Source of the DNA: Tiliqua scincoides
Lineage: Eukaryota; Chordata; Lepidosauria; Squamata; Scincidae
Direction of reading: 5' to 3'
DNA: 64,000 nt
Assembly: GCF_035046505.1 (NCBI RefSeq)
Contig: NC_089825.1
Location: 888,001-952,000 of the forward strand
This document shows positions 1 to 11,550 of this stretch, one piece after another. Under the pieces are notes generated by a model that was not told where the DNA came from, searched no databases, and was given only the letters and a program-made list of their open reading frames with translations. The position numbers were made by a program, and so were the translations under genes. Each line of letters opens with the position of its first letter. Position 1 is the first letter of the stretch.

Positions 1-199
1 CCTGAATTTAGCCATTGATTTTTATGAACAACTCTCATTTAGACCAGAGAGAAAAAGGGTTATAAAATATAAACCCGGAATTTATCCAAAGAGAGTCTGA
101 GATTCGTCACTCTGGAGTTTTCATACCTCTGTGTTCCACACTTGAGGTGAGGTCGTCCAAGGTGAGGCACAGGGCGTAAGCCACGCCTCGCCTTGCCCG

Positions 200-480
200 G
201 CTATTCGCTATTGGTTGGCCGGCTTCGGGGGCGGTTCTATTTTCTGCTCCTGGCGCCAAGGCTGTGTGTAGAAAGGCGCTAGTCTGGTCTCAGCCTGTGA
301 CGTAAGCCATGCGTCTTGCCCAATCAGATGGAGTGGAATGTGATGATGTCATTGACAACCAGAGGCGCTCCAGGGGATTTCCCTGGGAAGGGCGGGAGTT
401 GCGTAATAGGGGCAAATAGGCTCTTAGTGTGACTTCGCTTGTTCTGTTTGCACGTGTGAATCCTCTAGCTGCGAGACTAG
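200..480. promoter_or_regulatory. Promoter-like GC-rich island
   Basis: The stretch has a dense set of classical promoter motifs: an inverted CCAAT box at 210-214, a GC box GGGGGCGG at 227-234, a cyclic-AMP-type site TGACGTAA at 298-305, a direct CCAAT at 320-324, TGATGTCA at 344-351 and GGGGATTTCCC (a match to the NF-kB consensus) at 373-383. CpG is visibly richer here than downstream. No open reading frame that I recognise starts from it. The gene it serves, if any, may lie left of the window, or it may be the regulatory part of an old repeat. A (TA)n run follows at about 526-537. Confidence 0.35.
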
Positions 481-587
481 ATGAAGCTGGACAGCATAAG
501 TGAACACGAAACTAGGGCCCAGTAGTATATATATATATCTTTCTAGTGCTGATGCAATGGGGTGTGCATTGCATCCTGTGATGGGTG

Positions 588-778
588 CAGTGGTGTAGTT
601 AGAGGGGGTGCAAAGTAGTAGGTTTTGTAGGGAGTGTCAGCACGGCGTGCAAGTGGCCACTCCATAGCCATTCCAGGTGGGGGAACCAAAACAGAGGCAT
701 TTGTTCCAAGGGGAGAGGCCCCTTGCACGCTGTGGTGAGGCTCCCTGCAAAACTTAGTGCTTTCTAGCTACACCACTG
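588..778. mobile_element. Short hAT-like MITE, CAGTGGYGTAGYTA ends
   Basis: The element has inverted ends: it starts CAGTGGTGTAGTTAGAGGGG and finishes with the complement of a close variant, TCTAGCTACACCACTG. Between them, GTTTTGTAGGGAG on one side mirrors CTCCCTGCAAAAC on the other, so most of the element folds back on itself. It is one of a family in this window (5988, 9207, 11381). No clear 8-bp target duplication is visible here. It encodes nothing. Confidence 0.55.
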
Positions 779-1017
779 TGAGGACTTTTATACCTACCTA
801 TTCCACCACTCCCTGGTCCCCAATGGACCTGCTTGGATCTATGCTAGCTCTTTTGCTGGCATAAACCCAAGGAGGTCCAAGGGTGTGGGCTGGGGGGCAT
901 CACATCTCAGCACCACTACTTCTGCTGAGATCCAGTCCTGCTCTGATGTCTGCCCCAATTCTCCCAAACCGCCCCCTCTCCCATCTTACCTGCACTGGTG
1001 GAATGTCTGGTGACATC

Positions 1018-2157
1018 TGAAGCGGAGTGAAGCAGGGCTGTGTTCTTGCGCCAACCTTGTTTGGGATTTTCTTCGCTGTCCTGCTGAAGCAAGCCTTTGG
1101 AACTGCAACAGAAGGCATCTATCTCCGGACCAGATCAGACGGAAAGCTCTTCAACCTCTCCAGACTGAGAGCAAAGTCCAAAGTTCAGCTGAAATGTCTG
1201 CGTGACTTCCTCTTTGCTGACAATGCAGCTGTCACTACCCACTCTGCCAAAGATCTCCAGCAGCTCATGGATTGTTTTAACAAGGCCTGCCAAGATTTTG
1301 GACTGACAATCAGCCTGAAGAAAACACAGGTCATGGTTCAGGATGTGGACTCACCTCCCTGCATTACAATCTCTGCGCATGAACTGGAGGTTGTCCATGA
1401 CTTTGTGTACCTTGGCTCAACGATCTCCGACACTCTTTCTCTCGATACCGAGCTAAACAAGCGCATCGGTAAAGCAGCTACCACGTTTTCCAGACTCACA
1501 AAGAGAGTCTGGTCCAACAAGAAGCTGACGGAACATACCAAGATCCAGGTCTACAGAGCTTTCGTCCTGAGTACACTTCTGTACTGCAGCGAGTCATGGA
1601 CTCTTCGCTCACAACAGGAGAGGAAACTGAATCCTCGGCATCACCTGGCAGGACAAAGTTCCAAACAACACAGTCCTGGAACGAGCTGGAATCCCTAGCA
1701 TGTATGCACTGCTGAAACAGAGACGCCTGCGTTGGCTTGGCCATGTTGTGAGAATGGATGATGGCCGGATCCCAAAGGATCTCCTCTATGGAGAACTCGT
1801 GCAAGGAAAGCGCCCTACAGGTAGACCACAGCTGCGATACAAGGACATCTGCAAGAGGGATCTGAAGGCCTTAGGAGTGGACCTCAACAGGTGGGAAACC
1901 CTGGCCTCTGAGCGGCCCGCTTGGAGGCAGGCTGTGCAGCATGGCCTTTCCCAGTTTGAAGAGACACTTGGCCAACAGTCTGAGGCAAAGAAGGAAGGCC
2001 CATAGCCAGGGAGACAGACCAGGGACACACTACACTTGCTCCCAGTGTGGAAGGGATTGTCACTCCCGAATCGGCCTTTTCAGCCACACTAGATGCTGTT
2101 CCAGAACCACCATCCAGAGCGCGATACCATAGTCTTCCGAGACTGAAGGTTGCCAAT
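1018..2157 (+). mobile_element. 5'-truncated RTE/Vingi-like LINE, reverse transcriptase C-terminal part
   Basis: The reading starts inside the reverse transcriptase at the KQGCVLAPTLF motif (1027). It continues through the palm motif, which reads FADN instead of the active FADD, and then the HDFVYLGSTIS and RLRWLGHVVRM motifs. It ends with a CxxC-H-C finger (CSQCGRDCHSRIGLFSHT). Comparison with the intact copy at 63083-63985 shows a 29-base deletion near 1627 that shifts the frame, and a second small deletion near 1987 that shifts it again. The 3' end is CTGAAGGTTGCCAA at 2157. Elements of this kind are often mislabelled as craniofacial development protein 2 in databases. The clade (RTE versus Vingi) is uncertain. 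It is dead. Confidence 0.85.
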
Positions 2158-2992
2158 GTAATTCTTGCACACGCACAGAGCCTTTGGCTGTTCCCGTCAG
2201 CTGCTTCATATGACCCAATGGAGGCACACTTGCACCATCACAAGGCAGGGACTTATGGCAGTGGATCACTAGATGTGCTATGGTAAATCTCCCACTGGAT
2301 TGGGGCGATCTCTTTCAAATGTAAATTGAAGTCCCAGGAAGGCCTGGTATCATATCACCAGAGAACAGGAGCTCTGACCAAAACTAGCTCACGCCTGGTC
2401 ATTGGTTCAGTGCTGCTCACCTGACTTGGCAGTGGGAAATTTAACAGTGGTGAACTTAAAACCAGCTTATTGGAACTTGGGGGGCCAGGCTTATTGGAAA
2501 AGGGAACCCAAGAGAACTACCCACCTGGGTAGAGAGAGCCTGAGAATCCGGAGCCAGGGCAGTTGGAAGCCAAACGAGAGGGAGCAAGCTAGGATACAAC
2601 CCATGATGCTGACCAGCTAGGATGGAGTGAATTCCTAGGAAGATCTTCCCCTCCAAGTCCAACAGGATGCACTATTGTGTTTGCTTGAGGTCCAGGAAGA
2701 CTTTGTGAGGCTCTGCTTTTATTTTATTTTGAAACTTGCCCTCTGGCTCTCAAACACAACAATCTAGTGGTCTTTTTTGTTAGTTTTTTCTTTCTTCCAT
2801 TTCAATTTTCCATATATCTTTTACTTTGTTTTGATGAAAGCCAAACCTGTCCGGTGCTCTAACCTGCAGAGCAGCTGGGCTCCCATTTCAGACACCTTGC
2901 CCAGCCTTGCCTGCTACCCAGAGAAGGACTGAGTGCATGTATGATTGTACGGGGATGTGTGATGAGACAGGAAAAGAAACAAAGCAAGGTCA
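2158..2992. other. Unassigned sequence
   Basis: No gene, recognisable repeat or RNA was seen here. It directly follows the LINE 3' end. Open frames in this stretch are short and unlike known proteins. Confidence 0.4.
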
Positions 2993-3371
2993 TCCTTCTT
3001 ATTTATTAGAGAAATTTATATTCCATCTTTCCCATGTCAAAGCAAATGCCCAAGACAGCTTACAAATCTCCATAACAAAATACAAACAGGTCATAACATA
3101 TCATAGCAGGTAAGAAGTACTAAAAACATTAATTTTAACATTAAACAGTGAAACATAAAAACAAAGCAAGACCTCACACATATCACTGAACCATTGGAGG
3201 ATCAAATAAGTCCAGGGAGGCAGTCAAGTCACAGCAGTATTCCAGGAGTGTAGAGGGCCAATATCTATTCAGCAACCAAATGCCAGATGAAACAGGTGTG
3301 TTCTGAACCTGCAACAAAAAGCCATGGAATTGAATTTCATAGTTGAGGTGCTACTACAGAGAAGGCTTGCC
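2993..3371 (-). repeat. SINE or LINE tail typical of squamates, minus strand
   Basis: Read on the minus strand, 2997-3075 gives GATGGAATATAAATTTCTCTAATAAATAAG, split here as the motif GATGGAATATAAAT followed by an AATAAATAAG tail. This kind of 3' end is shared by many squamate SINEs and their LINE partners. The body up to about 3371 has no coding capacity. Family assignment is uncertain. Confidence 0.4.
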
Positions 3372-3642
3372 CAGTGGCGTCTCTGGGGGGTGTGGGCTGC
3401 ACCATGTGACATGCATGGGGGGGTAACACCACTATTGGCCAAAATGTTTTAAATCTTGGTATTTTTGAATAATAGCATCATGTTATATATCAATCAATGC
3501 ATAATTTCTTGCAGAATGCAATAAAACAAACTACATTGAAATATATCTGTTCTATCAAACGTTATAGCCAGAAAAATCCCAGTGGGGGTGGGGTGATGAT
3601 ACATTTCCACACCCAGCACCCGGGGCATTGCCCCACCCACTG
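3372..3642. mobile_element. hAT-like MITE related to those at 6898, 28003 and 46862
   Basis: It begins CAGTGGCGTCTCTGGGGGG and ends with CCCCACCCACTG. The interior (about 3460-3560) resembles the interiors at 7190-7320, 28140-28260 and 46990-47120: a stretch in which AAACAAAC and a TCATGTTATAT-type motif occur in the same order. No clean target duplication is visible, so the ends are approximate. Confidence 0.45.
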
Positions 3643-4919
3643 CATGGGAGGAGGTCCATCATAGGGGTGAAATGCTAGCCTCTAGCACTGAGTGATGAAA
3701 ACCCTGACACCACTGAGCTTGCCCCAAGCTGCCACCCCTCTCACTTGGCACTTGTAGAATAGCCCCCTTAGGTGTTCTAAGAGGGTCTCTATCCTCCTCC
3801 CTCCTCCCATCATTCTCCCTCCTCAGACAACTGAGCAGGAGGGCTGTCTGTTTCATCCTGTGCAAAATTTATACATGTGGCTTTGACGTGATCTCAGGAT
3901 GAGAGGAAGTGCTGACTTTCCCAGAGGGGAAGGTGCTTCTTTCCAGTGATATCCCAGAGATACCTGCCAGTTCATTCCCTTTAGGCTTAGGATATCCAGC
4001 ATGAACTGACTTCTGGACCACTGAGGACATTTTGCCATGTCACTATGTTGTCCTTTCACCTGTAGGACACACCCTGCTGTATTTATAACTGCTTTTATTT
4101 TTTCTTGGGTTGATTTGCAGATAATAAAAGAGTACAGGGGAAAGGACAGACTTTATAGCTATCATAAGTGAGCTTTATATCCTTGCAATGTCTTCTGATA
4201 ACTTTTAAGATTTAAACAGAAGGTTGTCCGCAGTTGCCTGTTTGTTTCCCAACAGCAGCACAGCTTCAAGGGCTGTGCAGCTGAGAGAGGAATAGGAAGA
4301 AGAGGATATCAGAACCCTGGAAGCAGGGCCGACTTTAAGCCAGTTTGGACCAATTGCTCCCAATTGGGCCTCATGCCTAAGTATAAGGTTAGGTTCGCTA
4401 ACATCTGCTGCCACCAGAAACATAGGATAAAGGGTCACATTTCAATACCATCACCAAGCCTGGGGTCTCCCTGCCATGTATTTGCGTTGCTCTTGTCAAA
4501 TGCACACAACACCACTTTGCAAAGAACATCCCACACCTCACTGGAGGGAGAACAGCAACAATTTTAATTTTCTTCCAAATTCTTAAAAAGTCTGGAGCAT
4601 TTGTTTGACTTTTAAATGCCCCTCTTCTTTTAGGCCCTTTTAGGGTTAGTACTTTTAAAATGCAGGTAGAATTCTCAGCTGTATATGAACATGGCATGTT
4701 CTGGTTTGTGAAACATTTATTGCCTGTTGTCTGTTAGTGGTTACACTCAAGTACATGCACAAGGGAGTGTCCTTGTTACATTAGGTGAAATGTGAAAGTC
4801 TCAGTGGAAACTTTTCATTTTAACTTGTCAGTAAAACCACCTGCCAGTATTGGTAATAACATCTATTTCCTGTAGAGGGCAGTGTTGCTTTATACTTACC
4901 TTAGTAAACTTTCAACTCT
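3643..4919. other. Unassigned sequence
   Basis: I see no gene or clear repeat boundary. Several polypyrimidine-rich stretches and short frames are present, none with recognisable protein motifs. Confidence 0.35.
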
Positions 4920-4996
4920 ATGCAAGTTTACTAAGAAGTAAGTTCCACTGTGTCCAGTGGGGCATATTCCCAGGAGCAGGTGCATAGGATTGCACT
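4920..4996 (+). repeat. Single copy of the ~86-bp TACTCAGAAGTAAG-type unit
   Basis: The stretch reads TTTACTAAGAAGTAAGTTCC, then a CCAGTGGGG core, then CCCAGGAGCAGGTGCATAGG and ATTGCA. It matches one unit of the array at 16100-16660. Units of this type are scattered and tandem in this window (also about 15536-15580, 43830-44050 and 56400-56955). Confidence 0.55.
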
Positions 4997-5987
4997 GCTA
5001 GACAGGACTGAAAATATCTGTTCAAGTCAACTGTTGTATTTGAAATGCCCACTCAATTGTCTCCAGCAGCTCAGCTTATTTTCACACTTTATATGTGTGT
5101 GTTGTGTGTGTGCATGTGTACAGATAGGAGGGCTGGGGTGTTATTTCACAGTAAGACCAGACAGCACAGCAGTGCAAGAGCCTCATGGCCATGAAGAGTC
5201 AGCTGCGGTGTGCAAAGGAATTGCTGGACACCCTTATCAGTTTGTGCAATTAACAAAATTTATTGCTACAAACACACTCCCTGCAATTTCTCGTGTCCAG
5301 AGGCTTTTTCTTCCCCCAAAACTCCACTTAACTTAGTGGGTAAAGGTCTGAAGCCTCCACTCCAATCCACAGCAGCTTCAAAGCACAGTCCAATTTTCCC
5401 AGGCCAATCCAGCAGAGTTTCCATGTCCTCTTCCTTGGATGGGTCCATCAAAGTCAAATGACGCTCAAATGTCCATCAAAGACTCCATTGGCCTTGATTG
5501 ATTACAGCTGTGGAGCCAGCCCTGCCCTGCCCAGAGCTGTCAACCAGCTGTCAAAACATGGGAATCGCTGTCAACACCACATTGTCCACCTGGTGATCTT
5601 CCATTTCAGGTGGTTGGCTGGATGCAACCTGCAGGCCGTAGGTTGCAATAGACCCCTATTATAGACTCCTGCAATAGAGTCTCTTTGTATATATGTATAT
5701 GTGTGGACAAAGGAACACGGCTGAAGCAGGCTGAGAGATTCTGATGCGGCTGAAGTTAATTTGAGAATTTCCAAATTTTAGAAGAGCATCAGGCTACAAA
5801 AGTGCAAACTGGTCCTGCTTGACCTTGTAGATAGACCTTCATGCATTACCTGGCCATCAGTTGTACCATAGCAGCAAGATGCCAAGACTGACCAGAGGCA
5901 AAAGAGGATAAAATAATAAGTGAAGACCAATCAAGTTTGAGGTTCATCAAACTGTCTAAGGAAAGAGGAAGAGATGACACTGGACTG
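4997..5987. other. Unassigned sequence
   Basis: No gene was recognised. A short TG-rich run lies at about 5092-5120. The rest has no motif I can name. Confidence 0.35.
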
Positions 5988-6237
5988 CAGTAGCATAGCT
6001 ACAGGGGATGCACAACACAAAGTTTTGCAGGTGCCTGAAAGTGCCATGCAAGTGCCCCCCCCTCCCCTCTGGAGCCATTCTGGGTGGTTGGAGCAAAACA
6101 GAGGTGAACGCAGGGAGGCGGATGTCTCCATTTTGCTCCCACCACCCAGAATGGCTCCAGAGGAAAGGGAGAGGGGCCGCATGCACAGTACATTCAGGCG
6201 CCTGCAAAACTTTGCACCATCTCTAGCTATGCCACTG
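5988..6237. mobile_element. hAT-like MITE with target duplication
   Basis: The element starts CAGTAGCATAGCTACAGGGG and ends TCTCTAGCTATGCCACTG. It is flanked by CTGGACTG (5980-5987) and CTGGACCG (6238-6245), an 8-bp duplication with one mismatch. The middle is a second nested palindrome: GAGCCATTCTGGGTGGTTGG faces its complement around a GGCGGATG centre. Only the ends and fold are informative; it has no coding capacity. An 8-bp duplication with CAGTG ends fits the hAT superfamily. Confidence 0.65.
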
Positions 6238-6401
6238 CTGGACCGGCAGATCTGGACTGGGATTCAAGAAAGAGCGCGAGCGTGCGCATTGGAGATGGTT
6301 GACCCAAAGATTGAGATAAAACATACATGTCAGAACTGCCTTAAGGCTGAGCAACCCAGAGTGTGCTATTTGGGTTGTGTGATTGGAGAGAGAAGAAATT
6401 A

Positions 6402-6497
6402 GAACATAAGAACATAAGAACAGCCCCACTGGATCAGGCCATAGGCCCATCTAGTCCAGCTTCCTGTATCTCACAGCGGCCCACCAAATGCCCCAAT
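6402..6497 (-). mobile_element. CR1 LINE 3' end
   Basis: It begins with the tandem AACATAAG units that, on the minus strand, form the TTCTTATG tail of CR1. The conserved CR1 3' end follows (complement of GATACAGGAAGCTGGACTAG and ATGGGCCTATGGCCTGATCC). Only about 100 bases remain. Confidence 0.8.
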
Positions 6498-6897
6498 TTA
6501 GCAAATCAATATAGAAACTAATTGACAAAGGTAATAGAATTAACTCTATGACCTTTGTAACTAAAATCAAATGTTCATAATGTTCCTATTTGCATCTTGA
6601 AACAGATTCTGGGGCTGCGACCAAGGCCCCCTTAGAAGAGATTCTGGGCAGGGCACGAGTCTATTCGCCCCTGGTCCAGAAACAGCAGCCCTACCGTGAC
6701 AGTGAACAATGGATAGATAACAGCCCAGTCATACCCAGTAAGGTGTGAACTCAGTAAGTAGTGAACAAAGTGCAACTATCTCAGACAAGACCAGACGAGA
6801 ACAGTTTGCATCACCTGGCATAATAACACGTTGTGTCACCTCCTCCGGTACCAAACCATACTGAATAAATCACAATATCGTGCACGTAACTTAAATA

Positions 6898-7405
6898 CAG
6901 TGGCATCGCTAAGGTGGTGTAGCCCTTTAATTTATTTATTAACTTTAATATATAACAGTACAGGTCGCCCAGCAAATCACTAACCAACAAAAAAATTAGC
7001 GGCCAACTTGATGACACTCACGGAATCAAATAGGAGTTTTAGTATTAGTTCTGATACATGGAAATGAGAGCGGACTCATTCCGACACCTCAGTGGTTCCC
7101 TGCTGTGACATAATAACACCTCATTGGCTCTCAGAACAATCAGTCTCATTGATCAGTTCTGAGTCATGGAAAACCACTTTTTGTTACATAAGACAGTTGT
7201 GTTTTCTTTTTCTAGTTAATTGGCCAAAAAGTTTGATAGAATACAGATAATTCAACACAGTCTGTTTCATTACATTCTGTATGAAATTACCATTCCAATT
7301 ATATATAACATGATGGTATTATTCATAAATACAAAAGGCTACCAAAATTTGGGCCACTAGTAGAGTCACCCACTACGGTCCGCACCCACCCTAGTGACCC
7401 CACTG
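6898..7405. mobile_element. hAT-like MITE, about 508 bp
   Basis: Its ends are CAGTGGCATCGCTAAGGTGG and, inverted, CAGTGGGGTCACTAGGGTGG. The interior at 7190-7320 is clearly related to the interior of the elements at 28003-28384 and 46862-47244 (shared ATAAGRCAGTTGTGTTTTC, then GGCCA, then GTTTCATT). This is the longest member of its family in the window, and it has no transposase. Confidence 0.55.
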
Positions 7406-9206
7406 GATGAGACACTCCTTCAGGAAGCACCCCCAGTCTCTGCTCAGCCCAATTCTGATAGTGTCAGTTTGGGGTATGAATTCTAACTCAGCAGCTTCAC
7501 ACTGTGAAAGCAAGAGCATTTGTGACCTGCCCAAACTTGAGGCCAGGTGAAGTAGCCGCTTGGAGCAGCAGGTTTCAGGAAACAACAGGGGTGTCCACTG
7601 GGTCAGCTCTCCTTCAGCCTGTTGGTCTGCCAAGGTCCACTCACTGGCTCTCCTGGCCAGGCAACTACAAGAGCCAGCAAGGTTGTGACTCTAGAACTAG
7701 CAAGGTTCACAGACTGAGAGCTGGGATCCAGACAAGAGCTGGACTATGTTGTGATCTGTGCCCCAAGCTCTAAGTCCAACCCTGAGTGCGGGGATAGTTG
7801 GGGCAGAAGAACTTGGTCCTAGCCTTGTCCCAGGCCTCCATCCCAACTTGTAGTCTGACCTGAGCCCACCAGCCTGCAGACCTCTGAGCCAGAGAAACAG
7901 GAGCCTGAAATTCCACAATGAGAGAACCTAAGACCAGCACACCAAGATCCAGGGGACCAGTCTTGCCCAAAGCTTCAGGCTCCTGTGAGCCTGCACCTTG
8001 GCCTGGACAACAGAAGGAGTCTAATGAAATGGAGGAGGACTGCGTGACTCTGGCCAGGGGGCTGCCCATTGAGATCTCTCTGCTCAAGGAAGAAAGGCAG
8101 AGTTTGAGTGGGTAGCCTGGCCTGCTGGGAAGTACTGAAGACCTCATTCCACCCCCTTCACTTTGGAGCTTTCATGTGCTCTGCAGTCATGCCGAAATCT
8201 GCTAGAATACCAGTGAGGGACAGATGAAGCGATGGAGCCTGGCCAAGACCTCTGCTGGGCTACCTTGGGAGGAGAAGGAGGGTGTCTGGTTGGGATGTGC
8301 TTGAAGCCCAGGGAGAGAGGGTGGGGGTCCAGTCACTTTGTGCAGTGAGCACAGGGGGTTGACGAGGCCGGCCGGGCCAGGGATTAGGTCAGGCCTTAAA
8401 ACTAACAGTTAAACCAATGGCTCATCACAGCTGAGTTCTGAAATCCTGACGCTGCCAAACCGCAAGCCCAAGCCAGTGACAAAAACCCTGCAAGCAAATC
8501 TTCTTCCCAAGTCAGCCAAGTACAGTTTTTGGTGAGGTGTCTCAGGGTTGCCAGCCTCTTACCAGGCGATGCATCTTGCTAACTGGCAAATACTTGCAGG
8601 CACCTCAAAGTCATCTGTTGCTGCCAGCCACCCGCTTTCCACTTGCAGTGATAAGCTCTCGCTTCAGTCCATAATCAGCATTTGCGTTTCTCTGAACTGC
8701 CTAATCTTTGCCTCCTTCATGCAAGTGATGCTTATGAAGAGGGAGCACACAGGGCAGATCAGCTGAGACCTTCCTACAGACACAGGGCTGGCTGAACCCT
8801 TTCAGAAACAAGCCAGGGATTGCCTCACAGTCAGTAAAAACTGCTAGTGCCAGGAGGCACTCCTGCTGTGCCTGCAAAATGCACATGCAGAAACATGCAG
8901 GTGGAATAAGGGCAATTATTTTTACATTTGACTTCTTTTTCTTACTTTCACTTTTGCACTGTATGTTGAGATATGTTGGTTGGGTCACAGGTTTCTTACA
9001 TATAAAAGAAAATTGTGAAGCAACCAACATCTTGACCTCAATGGCAGGGTCTTCAGGCCCCACTTCTTTAAGCAATGAGAAGTTCCAGGAGCTGCAGCAC
9101 AGCCCAAGTTCTGGCTTCTTATGGAGGAGAGATCACTGGAGATTTGGAGCATCTCTGTCACATTTGCTTTGTGTACATATGTACAGGTTTGAGCATTTGG
9201 ATGGAG
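7406..9206. other. Unassigned sequence
   Basis: The 1.8 kb holds no gene I can support. Frames at 7504-7773, 7918-8115 and 8879-9217 are open but match nothing I know and lack splice context. It may be unique intergenic DNA. Confidence 0.35.
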
Positions 9207-9587
9207 CAGTGATGTAGCTAGAGGGGGTGCAAAGCACTCAAGTTTTGCAGGGAGCCTCCCAGCAAGCAGCCCCTCCCCCTCCCCTGCAGTGCCATTATGT
9301 CAGAATGCCAGATGCAAGGGAAGGCACCAGAATGAGGTCTCTTGTTATCAGGTGTGCTCCCTGGGGCATTTGGTGGGCCGCTGTGAGATACAGGAAGCTG
9401 GACTAGATGGGCCTATGGCCTGGTCCAGTGGAGCTGTTCTTATGTTCTTATTCCAGGCACACACCTCTGTTTTGCTCCCACCACCCAGAATGGCTCTGAA
9501 AGGGAGGAGGAGGAGGGGTTGCTTGCACTCTGCGGGGAGGCTCCCTGCAAAACTTAGTACATTGCACCCCCTCTAGCTACGCCACTG
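9207..9587. mobile_element. hAT-like MITE with perfect 8-bp target duplication
   Basis: The ends are CAGTGATGTAGCTAGAGGGG and TCTAGCTACGCCACTG. The flanks are GGATGGAG at 9199-9206 and again at 9588-9595, a perfect 8-bp target duplication. This fixes the element borders and supports hAT membership for the whole family. A CR1 3' end sits inside it at about 9308-9452, so the MITE is older than that CR1. Confidence 0.8.
9308..9452 (+). mobile_element. CR1 LINE 3' end nested in a MITE
   Basis: The conserved CR1 3' end is present: GATACAGGAAGCTGGACTAG, ATGGGCCTATGGCCTG, and the tail TTCTTATGTTCTTATT at about 9437-9452. It is heavily 5'-truncated, as is usual for CR1. Confidence 0.8.
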
Positions 9588-11380
9588 GGATGGAGTTAGG
9601 TCACTTGCTCCTGCACACCACATCAACTACATCAAAGTGTGTCTTTGTTTTACTGAATGTGCTTTTTCAGACACGCATTAGCATGCATGCATATGGAGGA
9701 GATCTGTTTTGTATGCTGGGATCCTGTGCAGTGGCCAATGGCACAGCTCCATGGTTAGAGAGGGAAGGAAGAGGGAGGCAAGGGTGAAGGTGCAGCAAAC
9801 AAATGTTCCTTGTGGGGATAATTTTACAAATGCAGAGAAGGGAAACCAAAATAAAGGCACGAAGCCTCTTGTCAGTTTGGCTGCACACAGGACAAGGACA
9901 GATGGAGAGGAGTTTGTGGGTCAACAGAGAGGCTGCACCAAGGACCAAGAAGACCAGGCCACTTCTGTGGCCTTGTAGGAGTTGCAAGGTTAAAATGCCA
10001 ACACCAAGTTCAGGAGCCAGGTATAAAATGGTGAAGGGGCTTTGATGGGAGCGCAGGGGAGCTGCAGCCATCGCTGACTCCAGAAGGAGAGCCAGAGGGC
10101 CAGAGCTGCTTTCCCAGAGAAGGTGAGTGCATTGCAAGGCGGCCTAAAAAAGGGCTGTCTAGCCTGTGCTGGCAGAACAGCTGTAGGTTGTGCTGACGGA
10201 AGGAAGATTGGAAGGGAGCAGAGTGCTGGCCTTCCTCCGGTGGAGTGGAATCCTCAAGGCTTGCTGTGGCTGAAGTCTCTTGCCGCAGTCCCGTCTCAGA
10301 GTCATGGCACTGGCCTGAGTCGTGCTCGCCTAGCAGGCACCCAGCAACAGGCACACCTCTGTATAACCTTGTCATGCATCTTGCACTCAGATAGGGCAGA
10401 TGGTTGGCCAAGAGCCTGCAGCTGCCAGCTCCTTCTCTGAGCTTCTGTTCCAGTTTCTCCCAGGGTGTGGCTTACTCTGCCCTTTCCAGAATCTGCCTTT
10501 CTTTCCCTCCCAGCCCAGTTCTGTCTAAACAGCCCTGCTGGTGGAAGGATCCAGAGGAAGTGCCCTGCACGGCATTGTCCTTCTCCTTGACATTGCCAGT
10601 AAATGGAACTAGACTGCCAGTGCAGTTGCTGACAGCCACACACGCAGGCAAGGCCACCGTCTACCAGTGTCAGAGGAGCATTAGTGCTGGTGTCTGCATG
10701 AATGGTGTCCCTGGAAATGGAACTGGAAGCCTCACCCTGGTTTCATGGCAGTGTGCAACAAGCAAGCACTATTTGTTTGTTTTGCAGCACAGAAGCTGCG
10801 GACCCAAGATGGCATCAGTAGGCGTTCCGGATTGTGCTGCCCATGACTAGGGTAACTCACTGAGTTTCCCTCCCTGGTTACAGCATAGTTCCATAGTGTC
10901 AATGCCCCCCCCCATAGTAACACACGTCTGTGGCCACCAGATCCCAGTGCAGGTACAGGATTCCACTTTAACCCAAGCACGGATCCTACCATTGCGTGAC
11001 TTTTATCAAGAGGCCAAAGATCTGGGCTCTCAGGTGCAACTTGCTGCTTAGAATGTGGCTGGATGTTTGGCATTTGGTTTGCTGAAGGCAAAGCAATCGA
11101 CATCTCCCTGTGGGATGGCTGTGCCTTACCCAGTGCATCTCCCTATATGCTGTTGGGGAAGCTGCTGCTTGCATTCTGTGGACAGCCCCTCCCCTTCTCT
11201 CTGTTGTCACACATCTCTTGACTCCAGCTGTCCCTAGCCAATATTTTCACTTTATTTGTTACTCCCTTCCCCCAACAAGTTCATAGTAAAGTACAGCACA
11301 CAGATTTCCTCCCTTCCCCAAATTCAAAGCACGGAAGTAGGTTAGGACCAGTCAGAGCAACAGGCTCAAGGTCACTCAAT
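9588..11380. other. Unassigned sequence
   Basis: No gene or repeat was recognised in this 1.8 kb. Frames such as 10404-10850 (148 residues) are open by chance as far as I can judge: the composition is Ser/Cys-rich without family motifs. Confidence 0.35.
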
Positions 11381-11550
11381 CAGTGGCATAGCTAGAGGGA
11401 GTGCAAAACACACAAGTTCTGCAGGGAGTTTTGCAAGTGGCCCCTCCCCTTTGGGTGTAAGCCTGGTTCCAAAGCAAAGGGGGAGGGCTGCTTGCACACC
11501 AAACTCCCTGCAAAACTTAGTGCTTTGCACCCCCTCTAGCTGCACCACTG
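11381..11550. mobile_element. hAT-like MITE
   Basis: It starts CAGTGGCATAGCTAGAGGGA and ends CTCTAGCTGCACCACTG. The internal TTCTGCAGGGAG mirrors CTCCCTGCAAAAC. It belongs to the same family as 588, 5988 and 9207. No clear target duplication is visible. Confidence 0.6.
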
